From assembly GCF_050485565.1 (NCBI RefSeq), contig NZ_JBJHBQ010000014.1, positions 1 through 62,025 of the forward strand: a DNA stretch of 62,025 bases, read 5' to 3'. This document shows, one piece after another, positions 34,111 to 42,268 of this stretch (its first letter is position 1; every line of letters begins with the position of its first letter). The stretch is from Glycocaulis sp050485565. GTDB taxonomy: Bacteria; Pseudomonadota; Alphaproteobacteria; Caulobacterales; Maricaulaceae. A program made the position numbers and the translations under genes. Below the pieces are notes generated by a model. The model was given only the letters and a program-made list of their open reading frames with translations. It had not been told where the DNA came from and ran no database searches.

Positions 34111-34238
34111 GCTGTCCTGACCGGCGGGGCAAAGCCCTCTCGTCAAGGCGCGCGAAACTAGCCGCGAGGTGCGGCCTTGGCAAGCGCCTGCCGGGGAAAA
34201 TGGCAGAGCCTTTATGCAGGGCCCGCAGCCTCCCCGTT

Positions 34239-35027
34239 TCAGGCTTGAGCGAGGCGGGGCGCGGGCTGCGCGGCCTCTTCAAAAAACAGGGCCTGGGAGA
34301 TGGCCGCCTTCACGGCATTGGGCAGGAAGGGCTTGGTTATCAGGAAGGCCGGTTCGGGCCGCTCCCCGGTCAGCAGGCGCTCAGGATAGGCGGTGATGAA
34401 AATCACCGGCACGGACAGGCTGGCGAGAATATCATTGGCCGCATCAATGCCCGAGGAATTATCAGCCAGCTGGATATCGGCCAGCACGAGGCCGGGCTGA
34501 TGGCGGGCCGCTTCGGCAATCGCTTCAGACCGGGTTGTGGCGATGGCACATACCTCATGGCCCAGATCACCGACAATGGCCTCGATATCAGCCGCAATGA
34601 TCGGTTCGTCCTCGATGATGAGCACACGCGTTTTCAGGGCGAGCTCGATATCGCCATGCGCGCGCGCGACAAGGTTTTCCACCTCCGCTTCGGGCAGAGC
34701 CAGGACCTGGCCAGCCTCCTGCGGTGTAAACCCTTCCATCGCCGTCAGCAGCAGGGCCTGACGGCTGCGTGCTTCCAGCCGCTGCAGGCGCGAATCCGGT
34801 CCGCGCTGCGCGTCTGCGCCAATCATGTCCACCACTGGCGACGCATCGTGAAAGACCCGGAACAACGCGATGCGCGGCGCCAGCGCGGTATTGAGCGTCA
34901 CCTTGCCGGCCACCGCGCTCTCAAGCGCCAGCTGGACCAGTGCATCGCCGCGCTGCTGCTCGCCCGCCAGCGCGCGCGCATAGCGGCGCAGATAGGGCAG
35001 ATGGGCGAAAACATCATCGATCTTCAT
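34239..35027 (-). CDS. phyR: PhyR general stress response regulator
   Basis: 262 residues, the usual PhyR length. An N-terminal sigma-factor-like domain (PYLRRYARALAGEQQRGDALVQ, then MEGFTPQEAGQVLALPEAEVENLVARA) mimics EcfG. The C-terminal receiver domain (RVLIIEDEPIIAADIEAI) has its phospho-Asp in VLADIQL (about residue 180), FITAYPE and the Lys in ITKPF. When phosphorylated, PhyR binds NepR and frees the sigma factor. It is divergent from nepR-ecfG, the standard arrangement. A GGAAC-N16-CGTA sequence (35090-35114, minus strand) is a likely EcfG-dependent promoter. ATG 35027 begins the sigma-like domain. Confidence 0.95.
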   Translation of the reverse strand: MKIDDVFAHLPYLRRYARALAGEQQRGDALVQLALESAVAGKVTLNTALAPRIALFRVFHDASPVVDMIGADAQRGPDSRLQRLEARSRQALLLTAMEGFTPQEAGQVLALPEAEVENLVARAHGDIELALKTRVLIIEDEPIIAADIEAIVGDLGHEVCAIATTRSEAIAEAARHQPGLVLADIQLADNSSGIDAANDILASLSVPVIFITAYPERLLTGERPEPAFLITKPFLPNAVKAAISQALFFEEAAQPAPRLAQA

Positions 35028-35089
35028 GGGTCCCGTCCTCTTTTCCACGCGCTGCCCGCCCGTGTGACAGGGCGCATGAGTACCCGAAT

Positions 35090-35114
35090 ACGCGCACGCA
35101 CGGGCTCTGGTTCC
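35090..35114 (-). promoter_or_regulatory. Candidate EcfG promoter for phyR
   Basis: On the minus strand GGAAC is followed after 16 bases by CGTA, one mismatch from the EcfG consensus GGAAC-N16/17-CGTT. It lies about 65 bases upstream of phyR. Confidence 0.45.
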
Positions 35115-35148
35115 GGTGTGATGCAGCTGCCGGACATGCCGAATGCAG

Positions 35149-35174
35149 GGAACCGCATGATTTCGTGATGCGTT
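35149..35174 (+). promoter_or_regulatory. EcfG-type promoter for nepR-ecfG
   Basis: GGAAC (35149-35153), a 17-base spacer and CGTT (35171-35174) match the general-stress sigma consensus exactly. It lies 46 bases before the nepR ATG and implies autoregulation of the module. Confidence 0.75.
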
Positions 35175-35219
35175 GGACATCTGAGCTAACGCAGCAAAGA
35201 CCCGTTTCAACACGAACGC

Positions 35220-35495
35220 ATGGATGCCGATCCGATGTCCCAGAATGCGAAGGACGACATGCCAGACCGCCAGCATAACAGGCCGGACCGGGCCGAGGCG
35301 GGTCAAAGTGCGCGCCGCCGTGTGCTCGGCGATCAGCTGCGCGCCTTTTACGACTCGGTGACCAGCGAGCCGGTGCCGGACACGCTGACCGATCTGATGG
35401 CCGAACTGGCGCGCAAATCCGCAGACCGGAAGGACGCTGCCAGCGAACCTCCAACCAATCCTGCCGAGGGCGGCGATAGCGGGCGGGACGGGTAA
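35220..35495 (+). CDS. nepR: NepR anti-sigma factor
   Basis: 91 residues. The NepR core is clear: LGDQLRAFYDSVTSEPVPDT followed by LTDLMAELARK, flanked by disordered polar tails. NepR holds EcfG inactive and is titrated by phosphorylated PhyR. ATG 35235 (MSQNAKDD) is a possible alternative start; neither has a strong ribosome-binding site. The stop overlaps the ecfG ATG by one base (TAATG), which couples their translation and fixes stoichiometry. Confidence 0.92.
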   Translation: MDADPMSQNAKDDMPDRQHNRPDRAEAGQSARRRVLGDQLRAFYDSVTSEPVPDTLTDLMAELARKSADRKDAASEPPTNPAEGGDSGRDG

Positions 35496-36094
35496 TGACC
35501 GCACATGATGATGCGGCTGCGATGGCCGCTTTCCAGCAAGAGCTGACCGATGCCATTCCGCACCTGCGCGCGTTTGCACGCTCGCTGTGCGGCAATCCCT
35601 CCGAAGCTGACGATCTGGTTCAGGAAACCCTGATAAAGGCCTGGACGCACCGTGAGCGCTTCGAAGACGGCTCGTCCATGCGCGCCTGGACCTTCCGCAT
35701 CTTGCGCAATCATTTCTACTCCGAGCGCCGCCGGGCCTGGCGCAAGCAGGAACAGGGTGGCGAAATTCACGAGAACGCCGCCGTGACCGGTGAAAGGCAG
35801 AGCTGGGCGCTGCAGCTGGACGATGTCCGCCGGGCCTTGCTGGACATCCCGGATGAGCAGCGCGAGGCACTGGTACTCGTCGGCGCCGGGGGATTGAGCT
35901 ATGAGGAAGCAGCCGGGGTGTGCGGCTGCGCGGTCGGCACGGTGAAAAGCCGGGTCAGCCGGGGCCGGGCCGCACTGGAAAAGCGCATGAGCACCGGGGT
36001 GTGCCTGAAAGCGTCTCCGGGCGGGGCAGCGAAAGCGGCGGAGGATATTGTTGACCACATCCGCAACGCCAGCGCCGAACGGCTCACCGGCTGA
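35495..36094 (+). CDS. ecfG: EcfG general stress ECF sigma factor
   Basis: 199 residues. Region 2 reads LRAFARSLCGNPSEADDLVQETLIKAW with AWTFRILRNHFYSERRR. Region 4 reads IPDEQREALVLVGAGGLSYEEAA and VGTVKSRVSRGRAAL. These are characteristic of the EcfG/SigT group of alphaproteobacteria. The factor directs the general stress regulon from GGAAC...CGTT promoters, one of which lies upstream of its own operon. Its 3' end overlaps the histidine kinase gene by 44-47 bases. Confidence 0.95.
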   Translation: MTAHDDAAAMAAFQQELTDAIPHLRAFARSLCGNPSEADDLVQETLIKAWTHRERFEDGSSMRAWTFRILRNHFYSERRRAWRKQEQGGEIHENAAVTGERQSWALQLDDVRRALLDIPDEQREALVLVGAGGLSYEEAAGVCGCAVGTVKSRVSRGRAALEKRMSTGVCLKASPGGAAKAAEDIVDHIRNASAERLTG

Positions 36095-37820
36095 CGATGA
36101 AAGCTCAGGCTTGAGGAGCCGATCGCGCTGGCGCGCCGGCCTGCGGGTGCGGATGCTGGCCGTCATCGTGCTGGCCCTCATCCCCATACTGACGCTGAGC
36201 GGCCTCTACACCCAGTCGCGCTTTGAAACCGCCCGCGACAACCAGCGTGAATTGCTGGCGGCGCGCGCGCAGATCACCGCCCAGAGCCAGCGTCAGCTGA
36301 TTATGGGCGCAGGCAGCATGATGAACGCGCTGGCCCGGCAGGCACCGGTGCGGCTGGGCGGCGCGCTATGCGCACGCGCCCTGGCACAGGCACTGGCCGA
36401 CCAGACAGCCTATTCCAATCTGGTGCGGGTCAATGCGCGCGGCGTGGTGGCCTGTTCGGCAGAACCCCTTGATGATGCTGTCCGGTTTGACGAAGCGCGC
36501 TGGTTCGCCGAGGCACGCGATAGCGGCCATTTCATCGTGGGTGCGCTGGAGATTGATCCGATCACCAGCCAGGCGATCATCCGCGCGGTCAGCCCGGTAT
36601 TCGATCCAGAGGGCGATTTCGCCGGCGCGCTGGCGACCGGTATCCGCCTGAGTGCTCTGGAGGATCTGGGCCGCGAGAGAGCCGGTGAGGCGCGCTCCGC
36701 CCTTGTCGACCGCGAAGGCCGGGTGCTTACACAAAGCCGCGATATGGGGCTGGCGCGCGTCGATGCCGCGCTGATGGCCGAGGCGGCACAGGCTGGCAGC
36801 GCGCGTTTTACCGGCGCCGGACCCGATGGCGCGCCCCGCCAGTTCGTGCTGGTCCCCCTGCTATCAACAGAGCTCTATGCGCTGCTGGCCGAAAGCGCGC
36901 CGGAATTTCTTGAATTTGCCCTGGTGGACGTGACCGGCACCATTGTGCTGCCGGTTCTCATGCTGGTGCTGGCGGGCGCGGTCATCTGGATTGCAACCGA
37001 TGTGATGATATTGCGCTGGCTGCGCTATCTGCAGCGCGTGGCCGCTGCCTATGGAAAGGGCCGTTACTCGGTGCGCCCCCGCCGCGCCCGGCGTGCGCCG
37101 GGTGAATTGCGCGAGCTGGCCGCCGGGTTTGACACGATGGCCCGCTCGATTGCCGAACGCGATGAAGCCCTCACCCGCAGCCTTGCCTATCAGGAAATGC
37201 TGCTCAAAGAGGTGCACCACCGGGTAAAGAACAATCTGCAAATCATTACCAGCCTTATCAATCTGCAGATGCGAAGCGTCGATGACCCCAAGGCGGCCAA
37301 GGTGCTCGGCGATGCGCAATCGCGCATCAACGCGCTGGCGCTTGTTCATCGCAGCCTCTATGAGGCGGGCGATTTTGCGAAGATCAACTTGAAGCCCTTC
37401 TTTGAAGAGCTGTGCACTCTCACCCACGCGGCCGTAGGCGGCGAGGAGCGCACGCTTGATCTCGTGACCGAAATCGAGCCGGCACTTCTGGGCGCAGAGC
37501 GGTGCATTCCGCTGGCCCTGTTTGTCACCGAGGCGATGACCAATGCCTACAAGCACGCCTTTGAAGGGCGTGATAGCGGCACGCTGACCGTTTCGGTGCA
37601 AATGGACGGCGCGCGCAATCTGACCGCCAGCGTGACCGATAATGGCGTAGGCGCAGCCGGATCGCCTGAGCCGGGCCGCAGAGGCGTTGGCGGGGCGCTG
37701 TTTGACGCCTTCGCGCGCCAGCTTGGCGGCAAAGCCGAAGCAGGTGCAGGCCCCGATGGCGGGCATGGCGTGTCCATTACATTCCCGCTGCTCGACGATG
37801 AAGGCCCGGCCGAAGCGTGA
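36048..37820 (+). CDS. HWE/HisKA_2 sensor histidine kinase, probable PhyR kinase
   Basis: 590 residues. A first membrane helix (about 37-55), a periplasmic sensor of roughly 230 residues of Cache type, a second helix (about 290-312) and a HAMP-like linker precede the HisKA_2 dimerisation domain. The phospho-His is in LLKEVHHRVKNNLQIITSLI (about residue 390). The ATPase domain has VTEAMTNAYKHAF and VTDNGVG. Linkage to phyR-nepR-ecfG makes it the likely kinase for PhyR. The start is TTG, either 36048 or 36051; GGAGG at 36040-36044 suits 36051 better. It begins inside ecfG, so the module is tightly coupled. Confidence 0.9.
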   Translation: MLTTSATPAPNGSPADDESSGLRSRSRWRAGLRVRMLAVIVLALIPILTLSGLYTQSRFETARDNQRELLAARAQITAQSQRQLIMGAGSMMNALARQAPVRLGGALCARALAQALADQTAYSNLVRVNARGVVACSAEPLDDAVRFDEARWFAEARDSGHFIVGALEIDPITSQAIIRAVSPVFDPEGDFAGALATGIRLSALEDLGRERAGEARSALVDREGRVLTQSRDMGLARVDAALMAEAAQAGSARFTGAGPDGAPRQFVLVPLLSTELYALLAESAPEFLEFALVDVTGTIVLPVLMLVLAGAVIWIATDVMILRWLRYLQRVAAAYGKGRYSVRPRRARRAPGELRELAAGFDTMARSIAERDEALTRSLAYQEMLLKEVHHRVKNNLQIITSLINLQMRSVDDPKAAKVLGDAQSRINALALVHRSLYEAGDFAKINLKPFFEELCTLTHAAVGGEERTLDLVTEIEPALLGAERCIPLALFVTEAMTNAYKHAFEGRDSGTLTVSVQMDGARNLTASVTDNGVGAAGSPEPGRRGVGGALFDAFARQLGGKAEAGAGPDGGHGVSITFPLLDDEGPAEA

Positions 37821-37863
37821 CACCCGTCTGGCGCACGTTCCCGATTGGCATTATGTCAGCGCC

Positions 37864-39030
37864 ATGACCCAGCCTGATACCACTCCCACCGATCCTCTGG
37901 CGCTGGCACAGGCCCTGATCCGCGCGCCCTCGGTAACGCCGCTGGACGCGGGCGCACTGGACACGCTGCAGGCCGCGCTGACCACGCTGGGCTTTGCCTG
38001 CCAGCGCATGCCGTTTGGCGAGGTGGACAATCTCTATGCCCGCCTTGGCACCGCCGAGCCGGTCTTCTGCTTTGCAGGTCATACCGATGTGGTACCGGCA
38101 GGGCAGGAAACGGCATGGAGCGCTGCGCCCTTCGCCGGGGAAGTGCATGGCGAGGCGCTGATCGGGCGCGGCGCGGTGGACATGAAGGGCGCGATTGCCG
38201 CCTTCGTGGCCGCGACGGCGCGCTATCTGGAAAGCCAGGGCAAGCCCGCAGGTTCCATCGCTTTCCTGATTACGGGCGATGAGGAAGGCCCGGCGATAAA
38301 CGGCACGAAGAAAATGCTGCAAGCCCTTGAGGCGCAAGGCGAACGCTTTACGCACTGCCTTGTCGGCGAGCCGACCAACAGGGCGGTGCTGGGTGATATG
38401 GTGAAAATCGGCCGGCGCGGCTCGCTCAATGGCGTTATCACCGTCGCGGGCCGCCAGGGCCATGTCGCCTATCCGGACCGGGCCATCAATCCCATCGGGG
38501 CGCTGATGGCGGTGCTGCGCGCCCTGACCGCCCGCAGGCTGGACGAGGGCAATGCGCATTTCCAGCCCTCCAACCTCGAAGTCACAAGCGTCGATGTCGG
38601 CAATCCCGCCCACAATGTCATTCCCGGCGAGGCGCGGGCAAAGTTCAACATACGCTTTAACACCGAGCAGGATGGCGAGGCGCTCAAAAGCTGGATCAGT
38701 GATGAAATTGCCAAGGTACAGCAAGGCTTTGCCGGCACAATCTCAGCTGACCTTACCGTGACCGGCGATGCCTTCCAGACACCAGAAGGCCCGTTCACCG
38801 CGCTGCTGGCCGAGGCCATCCATGCCCGCACCGGCATCGCGCCTGAGCTGAGTACCAGCGGCGGCACGTCTGACGCGCGCTTCATCAAGGATTACGCGCC
38901 GGTAGCCGAGTTCGGGCTGGTCGGTGCCAGCATGCACCAGATTGACGAGCAGACGCCTGTTGCCGATATCAAAGTGTTAACAGAAATTTACCACGATATC
39001 CTGACACGCTACTTCGAGGTTTTCGCCTGA
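37864..39030 (+). CDS. dapE: Succinyl-diaminopimelate desuccinylase
   Basis: 388 residues of the M20 family. The first zinc His is in FAGHTDVVPAG, the bridging Asp in GRGAVDMKG, the catalytic Glu in TGDEEGPA, and another ligand in VGEPTN. The dimerisation domain and ending GGTSDARFIKDY match DapE. The enzyme makes LL-diaminopimelate for lysine and peptidoglycan in the cytoplasm. The longer frame from 37687 lies within the kinase gene; ATG 37864 gives the usual N-terminus (DPLALAQALIRAPSVTP) though its ribosome-binding site is weak. The stop overlaps the next ATG. Confidence 0.95.
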   Translation: MTQPDTTPTDPLALAQALIRAPSVTPLDAGALDTLQAALTTLGFACQRMPFGEVDNLYARLGTAEPVFCFAGHTDVVPAGQETAWSAAPFAGEVHGEALIGRGAVDMKGAIAAFVAATARYLESQGKPAGSIAFLITGDEEGPAINGTKKMLQALEAQGERFTHCLVGEPTNRAVLGDMVKIGRRGSLNGVITVAGRQGHVAYPDRAINPIGALMAVLRALTARRLDEGNAHFQPSNLEVTSVDVGNPAHNVIPGEARAKFNIRFNTEQDGEALKSWISDEIAKVQQGFAGTISADLTVTGDAFQTPEGPFTALLAEAIHARTGIAPELSTSGGTSDARFIKDYAPVAEFGLVGASMHQIDEQTPVADIKVLTEIYHDILTRYFEVFA

Positions 39031-39614
39031 TGGGCGGCGCGATTGCGGATATCCGGTCCGGCACGCGCGGCGTCTGGACCATGCTGGCCTTCAAGGAGGG
39101 CTGGCGTCAGCATTTCGACGTGTCGGTGGACGGGTTTGTCCGCTCCTTCATGGCCGTCATCTACGCCCTGCCCGCCTTCATCCTGCTGATAATATCGGCC
39201 AATCACGTCCTGCCGGAATTCTCCGGCAATCCCGATGCGCAGGTCAGCCTCACCGACGCGATCGGCCAGTATGCGCGCATCTGGCTGCTCTTTCCCGTCA
39301 TCGCCCTTGTGGTGGTGAAAGTGATGGGCCTGAAGGGCGGTTTTTCCGCCTGGGTGGTGGTGCATAACTGGGCGGTTTTCGTGCTGTTGCACGTGCAGGC
39401 CCTGTTCTGGCTGCTGGCCGCGGCGGGTATCGCCAATGCGGAGGCGCTGGGCCTGATGCTGGCGCTCTACCAGATCATCCGCCTTCTGGTGCACTGGCGC
39501 GTCGCTGCTGGCACTCTGGGCCTGCACTGGGGGCTGGCAGCGGGCGCGGCCTGTATCCCGCTCGTCATCGACGCGCTGATCGTCTACGGGTTTGCCAGCG
39601 CCTCTGGCGGGTAG
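39030..39614 (+). CDS. Inner-membrane protein of unknown function
   Basis: 194 residues with about five hydrophobic segments (near 45-65, 88-108, 115-140, 145-160 and 168-190). The N-terminal TMLAFKEGWRQHFDVSVDGFVRSF is amphipathic. It has the look of the small YIP1-like membrane proteins, but no diagnostic motif is seen. Its ATG overlaps the dapE stop (TGATG), so it is translated from the same message. Its 3' end overlaps the convergent truA gene by 31 bases. Confidence 0.8.
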   Translation: MGGAIADIRSGTRGVWTMLAFKEGWRQHFDVSVDGFVRSFMAVIYALPAFILLIISANHVLPEFSGNPDAQVSLTDAIGQYARIWLLFPVIALVVVKVMGLKGGFSAWVVVHNWAVFVLLHVQALFWLLAAAGIANAEALGLMLALYQIIRLLVHWRVAAGTLGLHWGLAAGAACIPLVIDALIVYGFASASGG

Positions 39615-40345
39615 TCCACAAACGCCAGATAGAGGCCGTCAGGCGGCGCGACAGGTCCGCAGCGCGTACGGTCTGCCGCTACCAGTGCGTCGCGGAAATC
39701 ATCCACGCTCCAGCGCCCGCGCCCCACCTCCACCAGAGAGCCGGTGATGGAGCGTATCTGCCGGTGCAAAAAGCTGATCGCTTCGACTTTCAGCTCGATC
39801 GCGTCGCCGCGCCGTTCCACGCTGATCGCGTCAATCGACTTTACCGGGCTGTCCGCCTGGCACTGCGCATCGCGGAACGTCGTGAAATCATGTGTACCGA
39901 CAAGGCTTTGCGCGGCAATGTTCATGGCCTGCACATCCAGCGGCACGCGCACCTGCCACGCCTTGCCGGCATCCAGCGCCAGCGGCGCGCGCCGGTCGAT
40001 AATGCGGTAGACATAGCCGCGCCTCACGGCAGAGAAGCGCGCATGGGTGTCATCCTTCACCGCCCGCGCCGACAGGACCGAGACCGGGTGGGAACGCAAA
40101 TGATGGTTCAGCGCATCGCGCACCACATCCGCCGGCCAGTCTTTTGCAAAGTCCACATGGGCGGTCATGGCAAGGGCGTGGACGCCTGAATCCGTGCGCC
40201 CTGCCCCATAGACCTCGTGACGGCCCTCCTCCAGCGCATCGGCGGCGCGCTCCATCACGGTCTGCACGGCAAGACCATTATCCTGCTTCTGCCAGCCGAC
40301 AAACGGCCCGCCATCATATTCGATGGTGAGGAGATAGCGGGGCAT
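39584..40345 (-). CDS. truA: tRNA pseudouridine(38-40) synthase
   Basis: 253 residues. The catalytic Asp is in YGAGRTDSGVHALAM (about residue 52). TruA features include YDGGPFVGWQKQ at the N-terminus, THDFTTFRD in the second half and SFLHRQIRSITGSLVEVG. The enzyme modifies positions 38-40 in the anticodon stem-loop of many tRNAs. It begins 2 bases after the fmt stop, so both are translated from one transcript. The 3' end overlaps the convergent membrane-protein gene by 31 bases. Confidence 0.96.
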   Translation of the reverse strand: MPRYLLTIEYDGGPFVGWQKQDNGLAVQTVMERAADALEEGRHEVYGAGRTDSGVHALAMTAHVDFAKDWPADVVRDALNHHLRSHPVSVLSARAVKDDTHARFSAVRRGYVYRIIDRRAPLALDAGKAWQVRVPLDVQAMNIAAQSLVGTHDFTTFRDAQCQADSPVKSIDAISVERRGDAIELKVEAISFLHRQIRSITGSLVEVGRGRWSVDDFRDALVAADRTRCGPVAPPDGLYLAFVDYPPEALANP

Positions 40346-40347
40346 GG

Positions 40348-41277
40348 CTAGAGCCGCGTACCCGCAGGCACCGCCGTGCCGCGCAGGAACTCGTCCGCGC
40401 CCATCACGCCCTTGCCCTCGCGTTGCAGGCGTTTCAGGCGCACCGCGCCGCGCCCGCAGGCGATAAGAAGGGAAGCGTCCAGCGCCTCGCCCGGCTCGCC
40501 ATCGCCCTTTTCGGGTTCAGCAAAATGCACCTTCACGCGCACCGCGCCTTTGGGCGTGTCCAGGCTGAACCAGGCACCGGGAAAGGGCGAGAGGCCGCGT
40601 ATATGGTCGCACACCTCACCGGCGGGGCGCGTCCAGTCGATGCGCGCCTCTGCCGATGAGATTTTCTTCGCGTAGGTGACGCCCTCTTCTGTCTGCGGCA
40701 CGGCCTGCAGCGAGCCGCGCTCCAGCGCGGCCAGCGTACGCGGCCACAGCTCCGCGCCGGTCTCCATCAGCTTGTCGTGCAGGCTGCCGGCGGTGTCGTC
40801 GGGCGCAATCGGCACGATCTCGCTCATCAGGACGGGGCCGGTATCCAGCCCCTCCTCCATCTGCATGATCTGCACGCCCGTCACTTCATCGCCCGCCTGT
40901 ATGGCGCGCTGTATAGGCGCCGCGCCGCGCCAGCGCGGCAGGAGGGACGCATGCAGGTTCAGACAGCCAAGGCGCGGTGCTGCAAGCGCTTCTTTCGGCA
41001 ATATCTGGCCATAGGCGACCACGCAGGCCACATCGAGATCGAGGCTGGCAAAGTCTTCCAGCACATCCGCCTCGCGGAAGCGTTCAGGCGTTTTCACCTC
41101 GATGCCGAAGGCGTCCGCCAGCGCATGCACCGGGCTTTTGCGCAATTCCTGTCCGCGCCCGGCGGGCCTAGGCGGCTGGGTGTAGACGCGCACGATTTCG
41201 TGGCCCGCCCCGGCGATTGTGGCCAGCGAGCGCGCGGCAAATTCCGGCGTTCCCATGAAGGCTATGCGTAAACTCAT
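40348..41277 (-). CDS. fmt: Methionyl-tRNA formyltransferase
   Basis: 309 residues. The N-terminal Rossmann formyltransferase domain has FMGTPEFAARSL, the 10-formyl-THF site NLHASLLPRWRGAAPIQRAI and LDTGPVL. The C-terminal OB-like domain binds tRNA (AEARIDWTRPAGEV). It formylates initiator Met-tRNA. The peptide deformylase gene that often accompanies fmt is not here. Instead a LysR gene ends 4 bases upstream on the same strand. The longer frame to 41400 overlaps that gene and is not used. Confidence 0.96.
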   Translation of the reverse strand: MSLRIAFMGTPEFAARSLATIAGAGHEIVRVYTQPPRPAGRGQELRKSPVHALADAFGIEVKTPERFREADVLEDFASLDLDVACVVAYGQILPKEALAAPRLGCLNLHASLLPRWRGAAPIQRAIQAGDEVTGVQIMQMEEGLDTGPVLMSEIVPIAPDDTAGSLHDKLMETGAELWPRTLAALERGSLQAVPQTEEGVTYAKKISSAEARIDWTRPAGEVCDHIRGLSPFPGAWFSLDTPKGAVRVKVHFAEPEKGDGEPGEALDASLLIACGRGAVRLKRLQREGKGVMGADEFLRGTAVPAGTRL

Positions 41278-41281
41278 GGCG

Positions 41282-42172
41282 TCAGACGCTTCCCTTGAAC
41301 CAGCCAGCCAGGAAATCCACGAACAATCGTACCCGGTGCGCCAGATAGCGGTTGGACGGGAACACGGCCCACAATTCGCGCGCTTCGGGCGTCCAGTCAT
41401 CCATCAGGGACACTACCCGCCCGTCGGCGATGGCCGCGCGCGCAGCCCAGCTGGGTACACACCCCACGCCCGCCCCGGCGCAGGCCGCAGCAACCGCCGC
41501 GCTGGCCCCGTTCAGCAATAGCCGCCCGTCCACCTTCACATCGGTCTTCACCCCGTCCTTTTCGAACCGCCACAGATTGGGCGCGGGCCGGTTGCGGTCA
41601 ATGATGCATGAATGGCGGGCGAGGTCTGACGGGTGGACGGGAGTGCCTTCCGCCTCCAGCCAGGCGGGGCTGGCAATCGTGGTCATCGGCGCATCGGCGA
41701 GCCGCTTGGCGATCAGGCTGGAATCCGGCAAATGCCCCAGCCGCACGGCGAGGTCATAGCCCTCGTCCACCAGATCCACCATGCGGTCGGAAAGATCGAG
41801 GCGCACCTCCACCGAGGGCCATTGCTCCATGAAGGCCGTCACCGGATCGATCAGGCGGGCAGAACCGAAATCCACCGGCGCCGCCACGCGCAGGAAACCC
41901 GCCGCCGCCGCATTGTCAGCCGCCAGCCCGTGCTCGATCGCCTCATATTCGGTCAGCCAGGGCCGCACCCGCTCCAGCAATGCCCGGCCCGCATCGGTGA
42001 GCCTTACAGAGCGCGTGGTGCGTTCCAGGAGGCGCGCCTGCATGCGCTCCTCCAGCGCTGAGATCTGTTTGGACGCCGCGCCGGGGGTCAGCGAGTGACG
42101 CTCGGCAGCGCGCGTAAAGCTCTCCAGCTCGGCAACGGCCTGAAACAGGCGCAGGGCATCGATACGGTCCAT
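41282..42172 (-). CDS. LysR family transcriptional regulator
   Basis: 296 residues. The HTH begins MDRIDALRLFQAVAELESFTRAAERHSLTPGAASKQISALEE, with an unusual AASKQISALEE recognition helix typical of the CrgA-like LysR group. The effector domain carries EGYDLAVRLGHLPDSSLIAKRL. The stop is 4 bases before fmt on the same strand, so read-through into fmt-truA is likely. Nested palindromes upstream are probable operator sites. The regulated function is not evident from neighbours. Confidence 0.9.
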   Translation of the reverse strand: MDRIDALRLFQAVAELESFTRAAERHSLTPGAASKQISALEERMQARLLERTTRSVRLTDAGRALLERVRPWLTEYEAIEHGLAADNAAAAGFLRVAAPVDFGSARLIDPVTAFMEQWPSVEVRLDLSDRMVDLVDEGYDLAVRLGHLPDSSLIAKRLADAPMTTIASPAWLEAEGTPVHPSDLARHSCIIDRNRPAPNLWRFEKDGVKTDVKVDGRLLLNGASAAVAAACAGAGVGCVPSWAARAAIADGRVVSLMDDWTPEARELWAVFPSNRYLAHRVRLFVDFLAGWFKGSV

Positions 42173-42176
42173 GGAA

Positions 42177-42224
42177 ATTTCCGCTATGGAATAAGTGAAA
42201 GAATTTCACGTCCATTAGCGAAAT
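42177..42224. promoter_or_regulatory. Nested palindromes upstream of the LysR gene
   Basis: ATTTCCGCTATGG (42177-42189) is matched by CCATTAGCGAAAT (42212-42224) as an outer imperfect inverted repeat. The inner GTGAAA-GAA-TTTCAC (42195-42209) is perfect. It begins 5 bases upstream of the start codon. This is a plausible LysR autoregulatory operator. Confidence 0.5.
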
Positions 42225-42268
42225 GCACGAGGCAAGTCATCCGTTCCGTGTGAAAAAAAGGGGTGGGG

